DNA of 64,000 nucleotides from Glossina fuscipes (lineage: Eukaryota > Arthropoda > Insecta > Diptera > Glossinidae). The position numbers and the translations under genes were made by a program. Numbering within the stretch: the stretch's first letter is position 1; each line of letters starts with the position of its first letter. Shown here piece by piece: positions 13,851 through 25,480 of the stretch. The notes below the pieces were generated by a model, which saw only the letters and a program-made list of their open reading frames with translations, was not told the origin of the DNA and did no database searches. The stretch spans positions 1,384,974-1,448,973 of the forward strand of contig NW_023998415.1 of assembly GCF_014805625.2 (NCBI RefSeq), read 5' to 3'.

Positions 13851-14475
13851 AAAATTTAATACATATGGTTTATTATTATTGTCGTTGAAAACGAAGAAGG
13901 ATTCATGTTGCATTAATCCTGCTTTTTTCGCAGTATTGGATTTAGTCATAGCCGCCAAGTAAACTTTCGCTTTTCAATTTCATATTCAATAATAAATCTA
14001 AATAAAGAAAAAATGTTTTCATATCAATTTGTAACGATTTAACATAAAGTTTTGTTTATTTTGTAATATTTTTTGGAAGATTTTTGTATATTATTTACAT
14101 TTTGATTTATCCTATACTTGGTTTAACAGTAAACAGCTTAAGGGAGTAGACCAATGTAACAGCGTAAAAAAAGGGGGATTATTTGCAATTTTTTTTTTGT
14201 TGAACAAAAAGTAGGCGGCAGAAAAATAGTATTCGGGGAGGTTATTAGGTAAATATTAAGTACTAAAAAAAGACAAATAAGAAGATTACAGTCGGCCAAA
14301 GTCGAACATTATATACTGTACACTAATTCGCTTATTACGGCTGTTTACTGATCCGAGACGATTAAAATTTTGTAAACTTGATTTATTTAATAAAAATTTA
14401 ATTATTTTTCAGTTTCCGTTATAAAAGACTACAAATTATATTTTCTCTCCATACAAGGGCTTACTTTTCCAGATA

Positions 14476-14600
14476 GTCCGCCTGAGTGGCCGAGTAGGCA
14501 AGAGTCTTGACTAGCAACTGAATGGTCTTGGGTTCAAATCTCAAGTGCGGTAGAGGTTTTAATAAAGCCGAAAGCCTTAGATGCGAGTGCTTTAAGACCT
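14476..14600 (+). mobile_element. tRNA-derived SINE-like unit or degenerate tRNA gene
   Basis: A pol III A-box-like TGGCCGAGTAGG (14487-14498) and a B box GGTTCAAATCT (14531-14541) are spaced as in a tRNA with a Leu/Ser-like D-arm. The T-arm folds well: TTGGG pairs with CTCAA around TTCAAAT. A partial acceptor stem CCGC/GCGG (14478-14481 with 14547-14550) is present. The anticodon stem is poor and the 7-bp acceptor stem is incomplete, so a functional tRNA is unlikely. A non-tRNA tail and then a TAA microsatellite follow, as in SINEs. Confidence 0.55.
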
Positions 14601-14635
14601 TAGTCTTATTTATTTATTTTTTCTCTGGCTAAATT

Positions 14636-14636
<1 letters not shown>

Positions 14637-14669
<33 letters not shown>
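14637..14669. repeat. TAA microsatellite
   Basis: About eleven TAA units lie shortly after the SINE-like unit. They may be the tail of that unit. Confidence 0.9.
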
Positions 14670-14672
<3 letters not shown>

Positions 14673-14739
14673 TTCAAGATAGCCACTATATATGTTAGAG
14701 TCTAAGAAATAAGCCAATGTAGTCGAAATTTCCTATCGT

Positions 14740-15530
14740 TATTGTTTTTGCAAAATTTCTTACTATGGACCGATTTTCATCATAAAATATTAAAAATTAA
14801 ACCGTTTCCTAAAGGGCTTTCTTTTGATGAGGAAACTTATACGGTATGGGTTTCAAGAAATGAACCCAAGTAAATTCGGTTCACTCAATTTTTATGTCAA
14901 ATTACTGGGATGAGCCAATTTTTATTGGAAAGCGTTAAAAATTAGGATATTTTGGCATATAAAACTTTACATTTTTGAAGAATCCCGAAAGCAGACCTCC
15001 GTGGTCCAATTTCATTAAAGTTGACATCTATTCCAATCTACTATTATTAAGCAATTTTCGCCATTAAACATTGAAAATTACACTTCTTCACCATATAAAG
15101 GTCCACTTTTCGTAAGAATTCTTGAATGAGAAGGGATTCAAAAGACGACCCCAGACGAACTAAAGTTTTCATATCAATTTAAAACTTCGAAGGGCTATTA
15201 TTTATCGAGTTTTGTCGAAAAATTTTGCAAATTGTAATTTTTTCCATATAAAGACTTTTTAAAATAGGGCGTTTTATGGAGAGTGATCGGAAAAGTGAAA
15301 CGATACGAAACGTTTTCATTAGCATTCATTCGTGGTTCAAACCGCGTCAACGCACTAAATCTTATCAAAATATCTTTAAATTGCGAATTGTCGGTTGAGC
15401 ACAAGAAACCAAAACGATCAGACGCACGGACAACGTTAGGTAGATTCAGAAAGTGATTCTGAATCGATTGGTATAATAAAAGGTAAGTCTATTTGAAGTT
15501 CTTTGAGTACTGCATAGTTCCGCAACAAGC
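14740..15530 (-). repeat. Dispersed repeat family A, copy 2
   Basis: This second copy has the same orientation as copy 1 and about 1.65 kb start-to-start spacing. It shows the same internal modules (CATATAAAG, GATTTTCATCATAAAATATT, TTGAAAATTAC) and the GAGTGATCGGAAAAGTG end. The SINE-like unit and a TAA microsatellite lie between the two copies. Confidence 0.65.
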
Positions 15531-15754
15531 TTAAAATACCTTTGTAAGGCAGGTTGTGTAAGGTATAATAAAATAAAAATGATTAAATCTATTGAAAATG
15601 AATATTTCAATGAAAAATAAATGAATAAGGAATTTTCAACAAAAAAGTTATTAACAAAAAATGCTCAAATTAATTTATCAAAAAATTCCTATTTCACTAA
15701 AGAATGTTGTTGCTTTAAAGATACCATACACCGTTTGAATGGAAAAGAAGTAAG

Positions 15755-16190
15755 AAAATTATAATCAGTTGTGACCGAATCTTTTATACCCAGCCTCGTT
15801 ATCCGAAAAAGACACAAAGAAAAGTAAAAGAGCTAAGTTTCCATGCTCCATAATATGGAGTGGGCGCGGCCGATTTTTTCTATTTTCAAGATAAAAGTTT
15901 TTGTGGCATATGCGTCTGGGCGTGGTAAGCGAATCCTTGGAAAAGTGAAAGTCAATTTTAAGCGGTATCTTTCGCGGATAGGAGAATGCTTACAACGGAC
16001 ATTATACAGACGAATGGATACACAGACTGATAGACGGACATGCTTAAAACGATTAGAATTTGATGCTGATCAAAAATATATGTATGCCTTGTGGAGTCAT
16101 TGATGCGTGCTCCTGGACGTTGCACGCGTTTTGACAAAATGAATGTACCCCTCATCCTTCCGTGATGGCTATAAAAATGAAAGTTTTTTT
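15755..16190 (-). repeat. Dispersed repeat family B, inverted, internally shortened copy
   Basis: Read on the minus strand it starts with ATCACGGAAGGATGAGGGG, passes CATTTTGTCAAAACGCGTGC and the AAGCATGTCCGTCTAT block, and ends in TATAAAAGATTCGGTCACAA. The middle third present in the 20-kb copy is missing. ORFs on both strands here (15843-16103, 15958-16332) are artefacts of the repeat. Confidence 0.65.
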
Positions 16191-16537
16191 TTTTGCGAAA
16201 ACCGTATTTTGAGAAAGAAGCCTTTAAAGTTTCAAATTCCTGTATACTCCTTACAATTATTTTCGAAAAAAAAATTTTTTTAACCATTTCAAATTTTGCC
16301 ACACACACCACTGCCATTTTATGTAATTCCATGACTTTTTAAGGGATCATTTAAAGCAAAAAGAAAAAAATGATTTTCTAGTTAGTTGCGAACTTATCTT
16401 TACATGCTTGCGTATTCCAGTGGTTGAGCAGTTTCCTGTAACTTTTCGATCCACATGTCATAATATTTTCATTTTATTAATACCTACTGTGTTTATGATA
16501 TCTAGCGAATTGAAGATTCTCCATTAAGGAAAGACCG

Positions 16538-16570
16538 ATATATATGCATATATATATATATATATATATA
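16538..16570. repeat. TA microsatellite
   Basis: AT dinucleotides are interrupted once by GC. Confidence 0.9.
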
Positions 16571-19500
16571 GAAAATGAAAAATTTGAATTAGTAATTACT
16601 GACGAAAGCACCATTGATGTTGCAAGCTGATGGAGTAACGAGTTGGGCTATGGGTTCCTTAAGTTCAAATCGTTGTGTAATGGTTAAATAAAAACTGAAT
16701 AAGGCAGTGATAGATAGTAAGTGCGTTTAGCCGATGATGATTTTCAACGACTGGTCAGATCTACAAAACGCATCTAGTAGACCTGTAGGACGATTCCCAT
16801 AATGCAGGCATATTAATTGTTCCCAAGTTGACACCAAAGACACGAAGGTCAAATTTTTTGGGTCACTTTCTCAAATATCCTTACCTTACCCGAATAGGTT
16901 ACTGAGACGAATTTTACTAATAGCGTTTACTTAACTTGCAATCATATCTACGATGAGATAGCATATGGTAAAGGCACATTGTTAGACGATAAATGAATGA
17001 AAGTAAAACCGAGCGAGGGAATAACTTGGTTTTGTGTTAAATATCCATCTACTCGTCTATATACAGTAAAATAACGTACGAAAATTTCAAAGTAAATTTC
17101 TAAAGGTTTGACGGATCGTCGTCTGAAAGATATTAAGTTTCTAATTCGAGTTGATGCAAGAGGCCCGGAAGGTTTTCGGGCCAAGTAAAAAATAAAACCT
17201 CTTTTCCATTGTAACATTTGACCTAATTATTTCACATAGTCTCCTAACACCCTACGAATTCCTTATATTATCAGCATCTGAATACTAGGTATACCACAAA
17301 CACAAGTAAATAGAGTTTTCTTTCGGTGATGATCGCAAAACGCTCTTGAAATCTATTTTATTCTTTTTTTTTTACTACTTCCTCAAACATATATCTATAT
17401 ATGTTTTTGCAAAAGAGTGAACGAATAATTTGCTAGAACTTTACAACAAACAGCAAAAATTTTTTTCTTCCCTTGCTAAAGAACAAGTTGTGGTTTAGTT
17501 TGGAGTTTCCCGCTCAGACCAGCTATCTTCACTCTTCCTTTAATGCTCTTTTCGGGTTTTATGTACTTATTTATTTATCATACGTTATCAAATCAACATA
17601 TTTAAAGTATCCTTGAATACGTTTACACAGAAGATTGACCGTAATGCCGATATAATGAGCAAGATTTCAAGATGGTTACAAGCGTCACAAAGTGTGTAAC
17701 TAACGTAATATATGAATCGAGAACTCTTTAAAATGCACATATTGTCGGCGAACAGGCAAGCTATATGTCTGCTTGTCTGTTGTCTATTAAAATGAAAATT
17801 ACGATTTTCAGACTTTATCGGGAAGAACTAATGCTCCTGCCAGCCTCTTGAGCCCCTTTTACGCAAACGAAAATCGGGAAAAGTCCAATTATAAATTCTT
17901 TTTAACAAAGAAAGGCAATAAAAAAAAAAAAGGAATGATAAATTTTCTGCATTCTGCTTAACTTGATGAAAATAATTGAAACACATAATTGATTAAAGGC
18001 TTCTCGAGTCTTAATGTAAATGATTGGTGGCTTTAAGTAGGAAATCCTTTTGTACGTATTGTAATCCGTTATTTGATGATCAAATAAAAGATGAGATGAA
18101 AAAGCCTTCCTTTAATTACATTTTACAATTCTTATCGTCTCACTATAAATGACTTTTGAAACTGCGCACTCCACAAATAAATTGCTTTCGAGTCAGGTAT
18201 ATTAACAAACACTTCAAGTGTATTTATAAGCCAAATAATAGGTATATAGATATGTGCCTTACATGCATGCATGCATCCATACACATTAACTTAATTGATT
18301 TTTCCACTTGTCTTTCGAAGTCTAAAGTATACAAATTTTGTTATCCCATTTGCAAATTCCATAGATAATCTCCAGTATACATGCATTCTTGATGCGATGC
18401 TTTTTAAAAGTAATAAGCATTAAATTCTTTTAAATGGAAAACATTTCCTTCATTTCGATCCATAGATTTTTTATATGGGCTTTCGATGTGGAATTAAGTT
18501 GTCACAAAGGATAAGTGCAATCAATATGTCGAGAGATGCGACCAAAACCGGATGTAATTTCTTTCTAGCATGCATTTACGTTGCATACTCTGCAATACGT
18601 GATAAAGAAACGTCTGATTAAAATTGATTTCTCTTTTTCAGTACAATATAAAAAAGAAAATAAACCGAATACTTTTGTCTTAATTAAATCCTTTTTGTTC
18701 TGCAAGGGATATTAAATACGGAAATGCTATTATATCTTAAGTAATTAATTGCTTTTTTTTTAAATTTTTGGCTTTTACGAAAACTTAAAGTTAAAAGCAG
18801 TTAAAACAAAAGTGAAAATTTCAAATAATCATTGTCTGCAAGGTTCAAGTAGTAGTGCATATTAATTTACAATCTAGCAAACGCTTGTGCGCGTATCCAA
18901 ATTCGCGTATATATTCAGATAGGGGAACAATCGCACGCGGTTAACTCATTGACACCTACACCATTAATGAGGGGAGCAATGGATTCGCTTAGTGATAATT
19001 TCGATCATTTACTCGGGACATGTCTCCTGTTCGTGTAACACGGTAATAGTCAGAAAGAAGTGAAGCATGCAGTGGCCGAAGCCTAGTGGCGGTTTGACAT
19101 TATGACGAACTTTGTAGTCAGTCATCAAGTTGAAATTGCAATCAATAAAAGTCAAATGTTCGAAATCATTTGCTCACAGATGCTCGGCCTTCGCATTATT
19201 TTCCTTCACACTGAAGAATGCATTCTTACCTTTTTGGGCTTGTGTACATTGTCAACTTTGCCGAATATCTTATTGAAAATGTCGGGCACAAGTTTCAGCT
19301 TGACAGCTTACTTGACAGTCGGCCGGTTGAATGATTTATGCATGTGCGCGAGTAGAGTACATGAAATTATTTTTAAAACGAATCTATGTACGTAAAAAAT
19401 CCTTAGAAATTTGTAACCGACATACATACGGCATGTTATTATTTCATGTTGGCTTTCATTTCAAGGAAAATTGATGACTTTTCCATAAATCGTCATAGAG

Positions 19501-20144
19501 TATTTTTCAGAGTATTTAAGTCCAATTAATTATACATAGCTGCAGATCGTTATAATGTGTCTCACATTATTATCCCCATAAAGATTCCGGTGAGATGATC
19601 TTTGCTCATAATTCCGGACATAATCGATGACTTGGTAACGGATATCTGTATTTGGGTTTTTTCTCTTTTTTCGTCACATTTTATTTTTTTCGGTTTTCAA
19701 AGTGCTTAATACCTTTAGCTAGTCTACAACTCGAATAAAACTTGAGATGCGATTGTTATCTCCGTTCATGTAGAAAAAAACTTTAAGTTTTAGAGGAAAA
19801 TTCTAATTTAGTTTTCAACTCGCATTGAGGTGCTCTGCTGACTTGTTTTTTACACAATATTTTCAACATATTTTTTTAATGTTTTCCTAAAGCGTGAACG
19901 TTTTTTTGCATTGAGGAGATTCTTTGCTTTTATATAATAGTTTAATATATATGCAGGGGGTGCTTTTCTTTGTTGAAAGTGTTGACTGTAGACAAAGAAA
20001 AAAAAAAATAAAAAAAATAAAAAAGAAAACAATTTGGACATTTTCTCCTGATGAGTTTGTTGTTTCTTTTATAGCTTTGATAGAGTTGTTGAATACTTTT
20101 AGAACTCAGCGGACATATCATATTTTCTGTTGAGAGAAAAAACC

Positions 20145-20168
20145 AAAAAAAAAAAAAAAAAAAAAAAA
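20145..20168. repeat. Poly-A tract
   Basis: A run of 24 A lies about 60 bases before a family B repeat. Confidence 0.9.
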
Positions 20169-20224
20169 TAGTGAAAAGAAGGAAATAAAAAATATTCGCT
20201 ACAGTGTTTGCATTGCTTTTCCTT

Positions 20225-20985
20225 TCTTTTTATACCCATTCTCGGAGGGTGTGGCGTCTCTTCATTTTGTCAAAACGTTTGCAATCTCTAGAAGGAAACT
20301 TCAGAGACCCTCTCAGATCAATAGCAAATTCCATTTAGAATCCATTTAAGCATGTACGTCTGTGTAATGTCTGTTGTAAACATTCTCCTGACCGCAAAAA
20401 TGCAGCTGTCGACTCCAAATTCGGCAGAACGATCGGATGTTCTTGCACGCAGGTTGATATTGAAAATGGATCAAATCGATCGAAGGCATAGCACAGAACA
20501 CCTTCGTTTTTCAAAAGCATTAAACGCTTGATTTTTTATTACAACTCGAAAACAAAAGCACATAAATCAAAAAAAAAATTGAAAACATTTTCTATGGGCG
20601 AGGCTGTAAAAACTCTACAGAAATGGAATAAATCGCTCACGTCTACTCAATTTTCCGGTGTGTCGTAATTTCACAGAACAAGCATAGAAGCAAGAACGTC
20701 AGTTTCAAACTCAGAATGAAACTGTCCATCTGTCTATCTTTCCGTTACTACGCCTTCCGTACATATCGCCTACCAACTTGCAAAGGAATTTGAAAATGAC
20801 CCAAACTTTTCAAAGAACACGCCTGCAACACACACACGTCTATGCAAAGGAAACTGTGAACACCTTTACAAAAGATCAGCTGCGTTCGTCCAATGTTATT
20901 CTATTATTCTTTCTTAGGATCGTCTTGACGGATATATAGAGGAATCGGTCACGACTGAATATAATTTTATTACTTGTTTTCTTTG
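20225..20985 (+). repeat. Dispersed repeat family B, most complete copy
   Basis: The unit starts at TATACCCATTCTCGGAGGGT and ends near ATCGGTCACGACTGAATATA. It contains GTCTGTTGTAAACATTCTCC, CGCAAAAATGCAGCTGTCGA, AACTCTACAGAAATGG and AACTTTTCAAAGAACACGCC. No coding frame is conserved between copies. The terminal TCGGTCACGAC palindrome-like motif recurs in all copies that reach this end. Confidence 0.7.
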
Positions 20986-21769
20986 TTCGGTTACTTAGTG
21001 AGAAAATAAGCGAAGAGCGAAGAATGAAAGCACAAAAGGAAAACCAGTTTATTAGAGCGACATGCTGGATCCACGTTACAGACGCGTGCAGTCTGTTCAT
21101 TATATAATAACTCTCCTGTCTGTCCTCTTGTAAGGATGCTTGCGCCACCAAAGTTGTCTGAAAGTTGGGATATCCTTCATGCTATTTTTTACGTTATGTT
21201 GCATGCTATGTTGAGTTTGAATATATAATCATAATAAAGATGCAACAAATGGAATAAAAAATTAACGGAACCTCAAGTTTTGGTTAATGGATGTAAAAAA
21301 CTAAATATTCATAAGTTTTCATTTTGCACCTGTATCTCGTTTATATACGTTTTTTGTTGCGTCGCCGCATCTCAACACAAACTTTCTTAATATTCTTAAA
21401 TTTATTAAATTAAATAAGTTTTCGAAAACAAGAAATCAAGTAAAAATTTCTTTAAATTATATGTACTTTCGATTGCATTTTTTATCATCTACCGTTAGCT
21501 TATGTTTTAAAAGAAGAGCAAAAAATTTGTATTTTATGATAATTGCATCGTTTATTTCATTGCCTTAAGATAAATAATATTTATACTGGTAAGTATGTGA
21601 TATTTACAAAAAAAAAAGCCCTTTAGGTCGCTGTAAGTCATAGATCATGTGATGTACGTACGCTATATGTTTCAAATATAATTACGATGCAATTCGACAG
21701 AGCTTCATAGGTAGTGGCGATTACAGGAAGAAAGACCACATGGGAAGACAAATGCGAGTTTAATTAGTG

Positions 21770-22135
21770 AAGACACATACCACCTGCCTTACCAGCGCTC
21801 TGTGAGCGCCCTAACAGGAGCTCTGTTGATTAGATATAGCTGGACTGGGAAGTCACCTACGTCCAAATTAAGAAACTCAAAATATTTTAGTTGACACCTA
21901 ATGCATCTGTTGAAAATACCTTTGAAACAACCTAAATAAATTTAAGTTCGGCTTTCGCGAATTATGTTTTCCACATTTTTGAAATTTGGTATATTGCCAT
22001 ATACCACCAACTATAGGACGAGGGCCAAATTTGAGACTCTGGTGCGTGCAAGCGAAAAAATTCGAGCATTATTTATATATGTCACGTGAATCTATGTGAA
22101 AATATTTGTCGCATGAAATAAAGCAATTCTAACTT
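21770..22135 (+). repeat. Single-copy relative of the fold-back arm
   Basis: The stretch shares ordered blocks with 28483-28800: AAGACAC-TACCA, the GAGCTCTGTT and GATATAG-TGGA blocks, TTGAAAATACCTTT, GAAATTTGGTAT, and GAGAC-CTGGTGCG. It lacks the inverted partner and the ACTATA core, so it shows the repeat family exists in a non-palindromic form. Confidence 0.65.
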
Positions 22136-25100
22136 TTCATTCGAAATTTCAGCAAAACATGCTGCCTGTACAGCCTTTTTTTACCTTTTTCTCCATCTGA
22201 TTTACATTTACCTTGTAATATGTTCTATCACTTGATAAGACCAAGAATGATAAAAAAGATGACCACCTGAATAGCTTTAGGATGTTAATGCAAAAACTTT
22301 AGGAAAGAAAGAAGAAATTTTCATGTTCGTTTTCAACAATTAATAATGAATTGTTCTACGCTGCGTGCGTTTTATGAAAGTTTCTTTAACTAATGAAAAG
22401 CGAAACATTCGATGAGATTAGCTATATCGTCTGCTACTTTATTAACCCTTCATTGCCAAGTCAGGTCTCGGTATAGACGAACGAAGCAAATTTTCTCGAC
22501 TTACTACCGGAAACCGTGGCGCGTATTACGATACCTTTCTCAACAGATTTGAATAGAATCGGCATTCTCTTGCGAGTGAAATGGTAGACGTTTCGCTATA
22601 ATTCACGTTGTTCAGCTGATGACCATAACATATTACACTTATTGACTTTGATTACGATTGTTTCGTAGTTTTTCGTTCTCGGTAACTGCCGCTGCATAGA
22701 GACACAAGCAATATGGTTTTCTGATACCATTTTCGCGTAGCTGGTTTTTACAACGCATATGAATAATATATCAATAATGAGGTGATATGTAGCGAACGTT
22801 TACGTTATCATAGTACAATGTATATGAATAAGATGTAGATTACGTATCGGGAATGACTATGTTACATTATATGTTTGGGCATGTGACAAGAATGTTTTAC
22901 ATGAAGTATACAGGCGTGTAATTATTACACTGAATGCATGGAAATGCTGTGTGATAATAATATATACGTCTGTTAGAAGAAAGATGCTCTCGTGGAAAAG
23001 GGCTACGAAAATATGTAGACAAAGACTATGTTGTCATAAATTGAGAATTGCAGCGATATGTGTGTACATTAAAACGATTCTATTCTTAAAGTATTTACAT
23101 TATATGCGAAGTATGTTACGATAATGTGAATTTGTAAGGAAGCAAATAATTCGTTGCAGTTTTCATGTGTTATTCGCGTTATTGCGCACGTTTTCCTCGT
23201 GCCAAATGTATATTAGTTAACTAGCGCTTTACAATATTGTTATTAGAGTTTAAATTTATAAATTTGTCCCCTTTTTTTTACATATACAAATATATAAACT
23301 TTTTTCACGATTTATTCACGTTTCACTCGCTTAGCTTGTGCTCACATTTTTTATGAACCCGAACTGGGGATTCAAAAACAACTCCAAATCGTTGCAATCT
23401 CAATCAGCGCAATGAAAAAAGCGAAAAGAGAAAGAAAATTTATGATACGATCTCATGTTGCTTCCTTGCAATGACGATCGGTACGATCGAAGCACGTTTT
23501 AAACCCGTTTCAAAAGCGTATTACGCGTTGGGCGAAGAGAAAGCCGTAAGTAAAGGTGTGACTCGAAATTGATTGATTTACGAAATTTCGTTTTGAGGAC
23601 TATTATTTCGCATTGGTCGGTCGGCTCACGACTGATCTCGATAAATTTAAAGTTCAAATTAACTTCGACGATTAGATAAAGAGTGCAGAGGTCAAATGAT
23701 TGCTTCCTTCTTTTTTAATATGACCAATCAGTCTCAAAGAAGTGAGGACAGAGACAATGAGATAGCGTGAGAGGCATGAGAGCAGACCAGTGGATGTGGG
23801 ACCTTTACGGACTGAGTACCCACTCGATAAAGCTACGACGACAATAAACTCTACCCCATTGAAATTTCAACCTGCAAGCAATGCATTGGTAGATCGGATT
23901 CTTGCCAACTTGTTTTCTTGCTGAGTTTTACTTCAAATATGTGCGTACTTGCAATAGTTAAGCAGAGTTACCTGTATACTCGTGCTTGGTTATGAAACCT
24001 TTAATAAATTGAATATAAAATAATTTGATGAGAGTGATGGATATCTAAGATTCGCTTAAAGGCTTATTGCGTATGTTTAGAATTTGTTCTTACTGCTCCT
24101 TGTTTGGTTTATGGTACACTTAATACCTTCTGTTTGTCGTACTACGCATATAATAGCTTGTCGGTATCAACAATATCCTGTTTTGGATGAATGAAGTGTT
24201 GATGCCCATAGATGTTCTTATGTTCTTATGTATGATGAAATGTTGCCTCATGTCAACGTCAGCATTGAACAATGCGTTCTGAATGGATATAAATCCGTCC
24301 TCACATTAGTACACCTTTTTCAAAACCACTGATATTGTATGAAAAGCCGAACACAATATTTAAAAAAAAATAAATAAAAAAATGCCATGAACGAATGAGT
24401 TTTAAACCACATGCACACATGTGCGCTGTTATCTAACCATACAGACAATCAATGGACGATACGCAAAAACAAAACAAAAAGTAACCGCTTGCAATATTCA
24501 CAAAACCTACAGCTATAAATGTGTTGAGTGAATGAATGCCGGTTCCGACAGCCAGAATTGTAACGTTTTTGAAAACGGTTTAATACTTTGTTTCTGCATA
24601 AAAACATTAAACGTAGAATCAAAATGCCTTATAGCATAGAGATGTAAAATGGGAATCAATTGTTCAGTTTTATTTATTTATTTTTCTTTATTAGGGATTG
24701 TATTATATACATTAATTAAGAGTTACGCGTCTTTTTATAAAATGTTTGCCTTTGTACATCTGGGAAAGAATTGCAAGGAATTCCTGATTTCATAGACAAA
24801 ACGGGTCGTTTAGAAAAATTGTCCATTTTTACCCATTAGAGTGCATCCCATGATTTCCATTCTATCTGAGTTTTTAAAATTCATCCCTTCTAGTTATTTT
24901 ACTATGTTTTAACTCCGTTATAGTATTCCATTTCCAAACTGTCCGTCACCTGTCATCCAGGAGTATACAAAGTTTTACGATGACGACTACGCTCTGATAT
25001 AGTTTCGTTCGCACATACATCTAAATATAAATAACCTATGTAGTTTAGAGATTTTTATGTATTTTCCATCTTTTTTTTTTGGGTAAAATTGAAACACACA

Positions 25101-25221
25101 TGTATTTAATGGCATTTATATGGAAATATGGCATTTTGAAAAATATTTAAAAAGCATCGATTAAATTGAAAATTACTTTGTATATCAGAAAATTTAACTA
25201 TAATATTGCTCTTGTAGACTT
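22136..25221. other. Gene-free tract, slightly less AT-rich
   Basis: Unusually, almost no ORF of 60 codons or more occurs here on either strand. Around 23.7-23.9 kb a purine-rich stretch (AGAGACAATGAGATAGCG) is followed by AATAAA and could be a piece of a retroelement terminal repeat, but no matching partner is visible in the window. Confidence 0.45.
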
Positions 25222-25480
25222 TTTATACTCTACGCTACTTGTCATACACAGTATTATATATGTTGGTGACAACACATGAAAGGACTTAAGATGGACCCAC
25301 CGATGGATCCAGAATAATTAAACTGAATTGTTTTAGGCATGTCTATCTGTCTCTCTGTCTGTTTGCCCGTCTTGTTCTCTGAGATATATTGATGAAACTT
25401 GGTACACTGACATGCTTAAAAATGGTTTGGATCGGATCACTTTTTCGATCACTTTCCATATAACGACTTATTTTGAAAAA
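25222..25480 (+). repeat. Dispersed repeat family A, plus-strand copy
   Basis: It opens with TATACTCTACGCTACTTGTC, contains CTGTCTGTTTGCCCGTCTTG and AAACTTGGTACACTGACATG, and ends in GGATCGGATCACTTTTTCGA then TCACTTTCCATATAA. The same blocks occur inverted in the 13- and 15-kb copies and near 36.3 kb. Confidence 0.6.

Larger units (their letters stand above)
16191..20224. other. Gene-free tract
   Basis: It contains a TA microsatellite (16.54 kb), a possible faint second SINE-like B box (GTTCAAATC at 16663), and poly-A near 20.15 kb. The frames at 16948-17217 and 19102-19395 lack recognisable domains. Confidence 0.5.
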
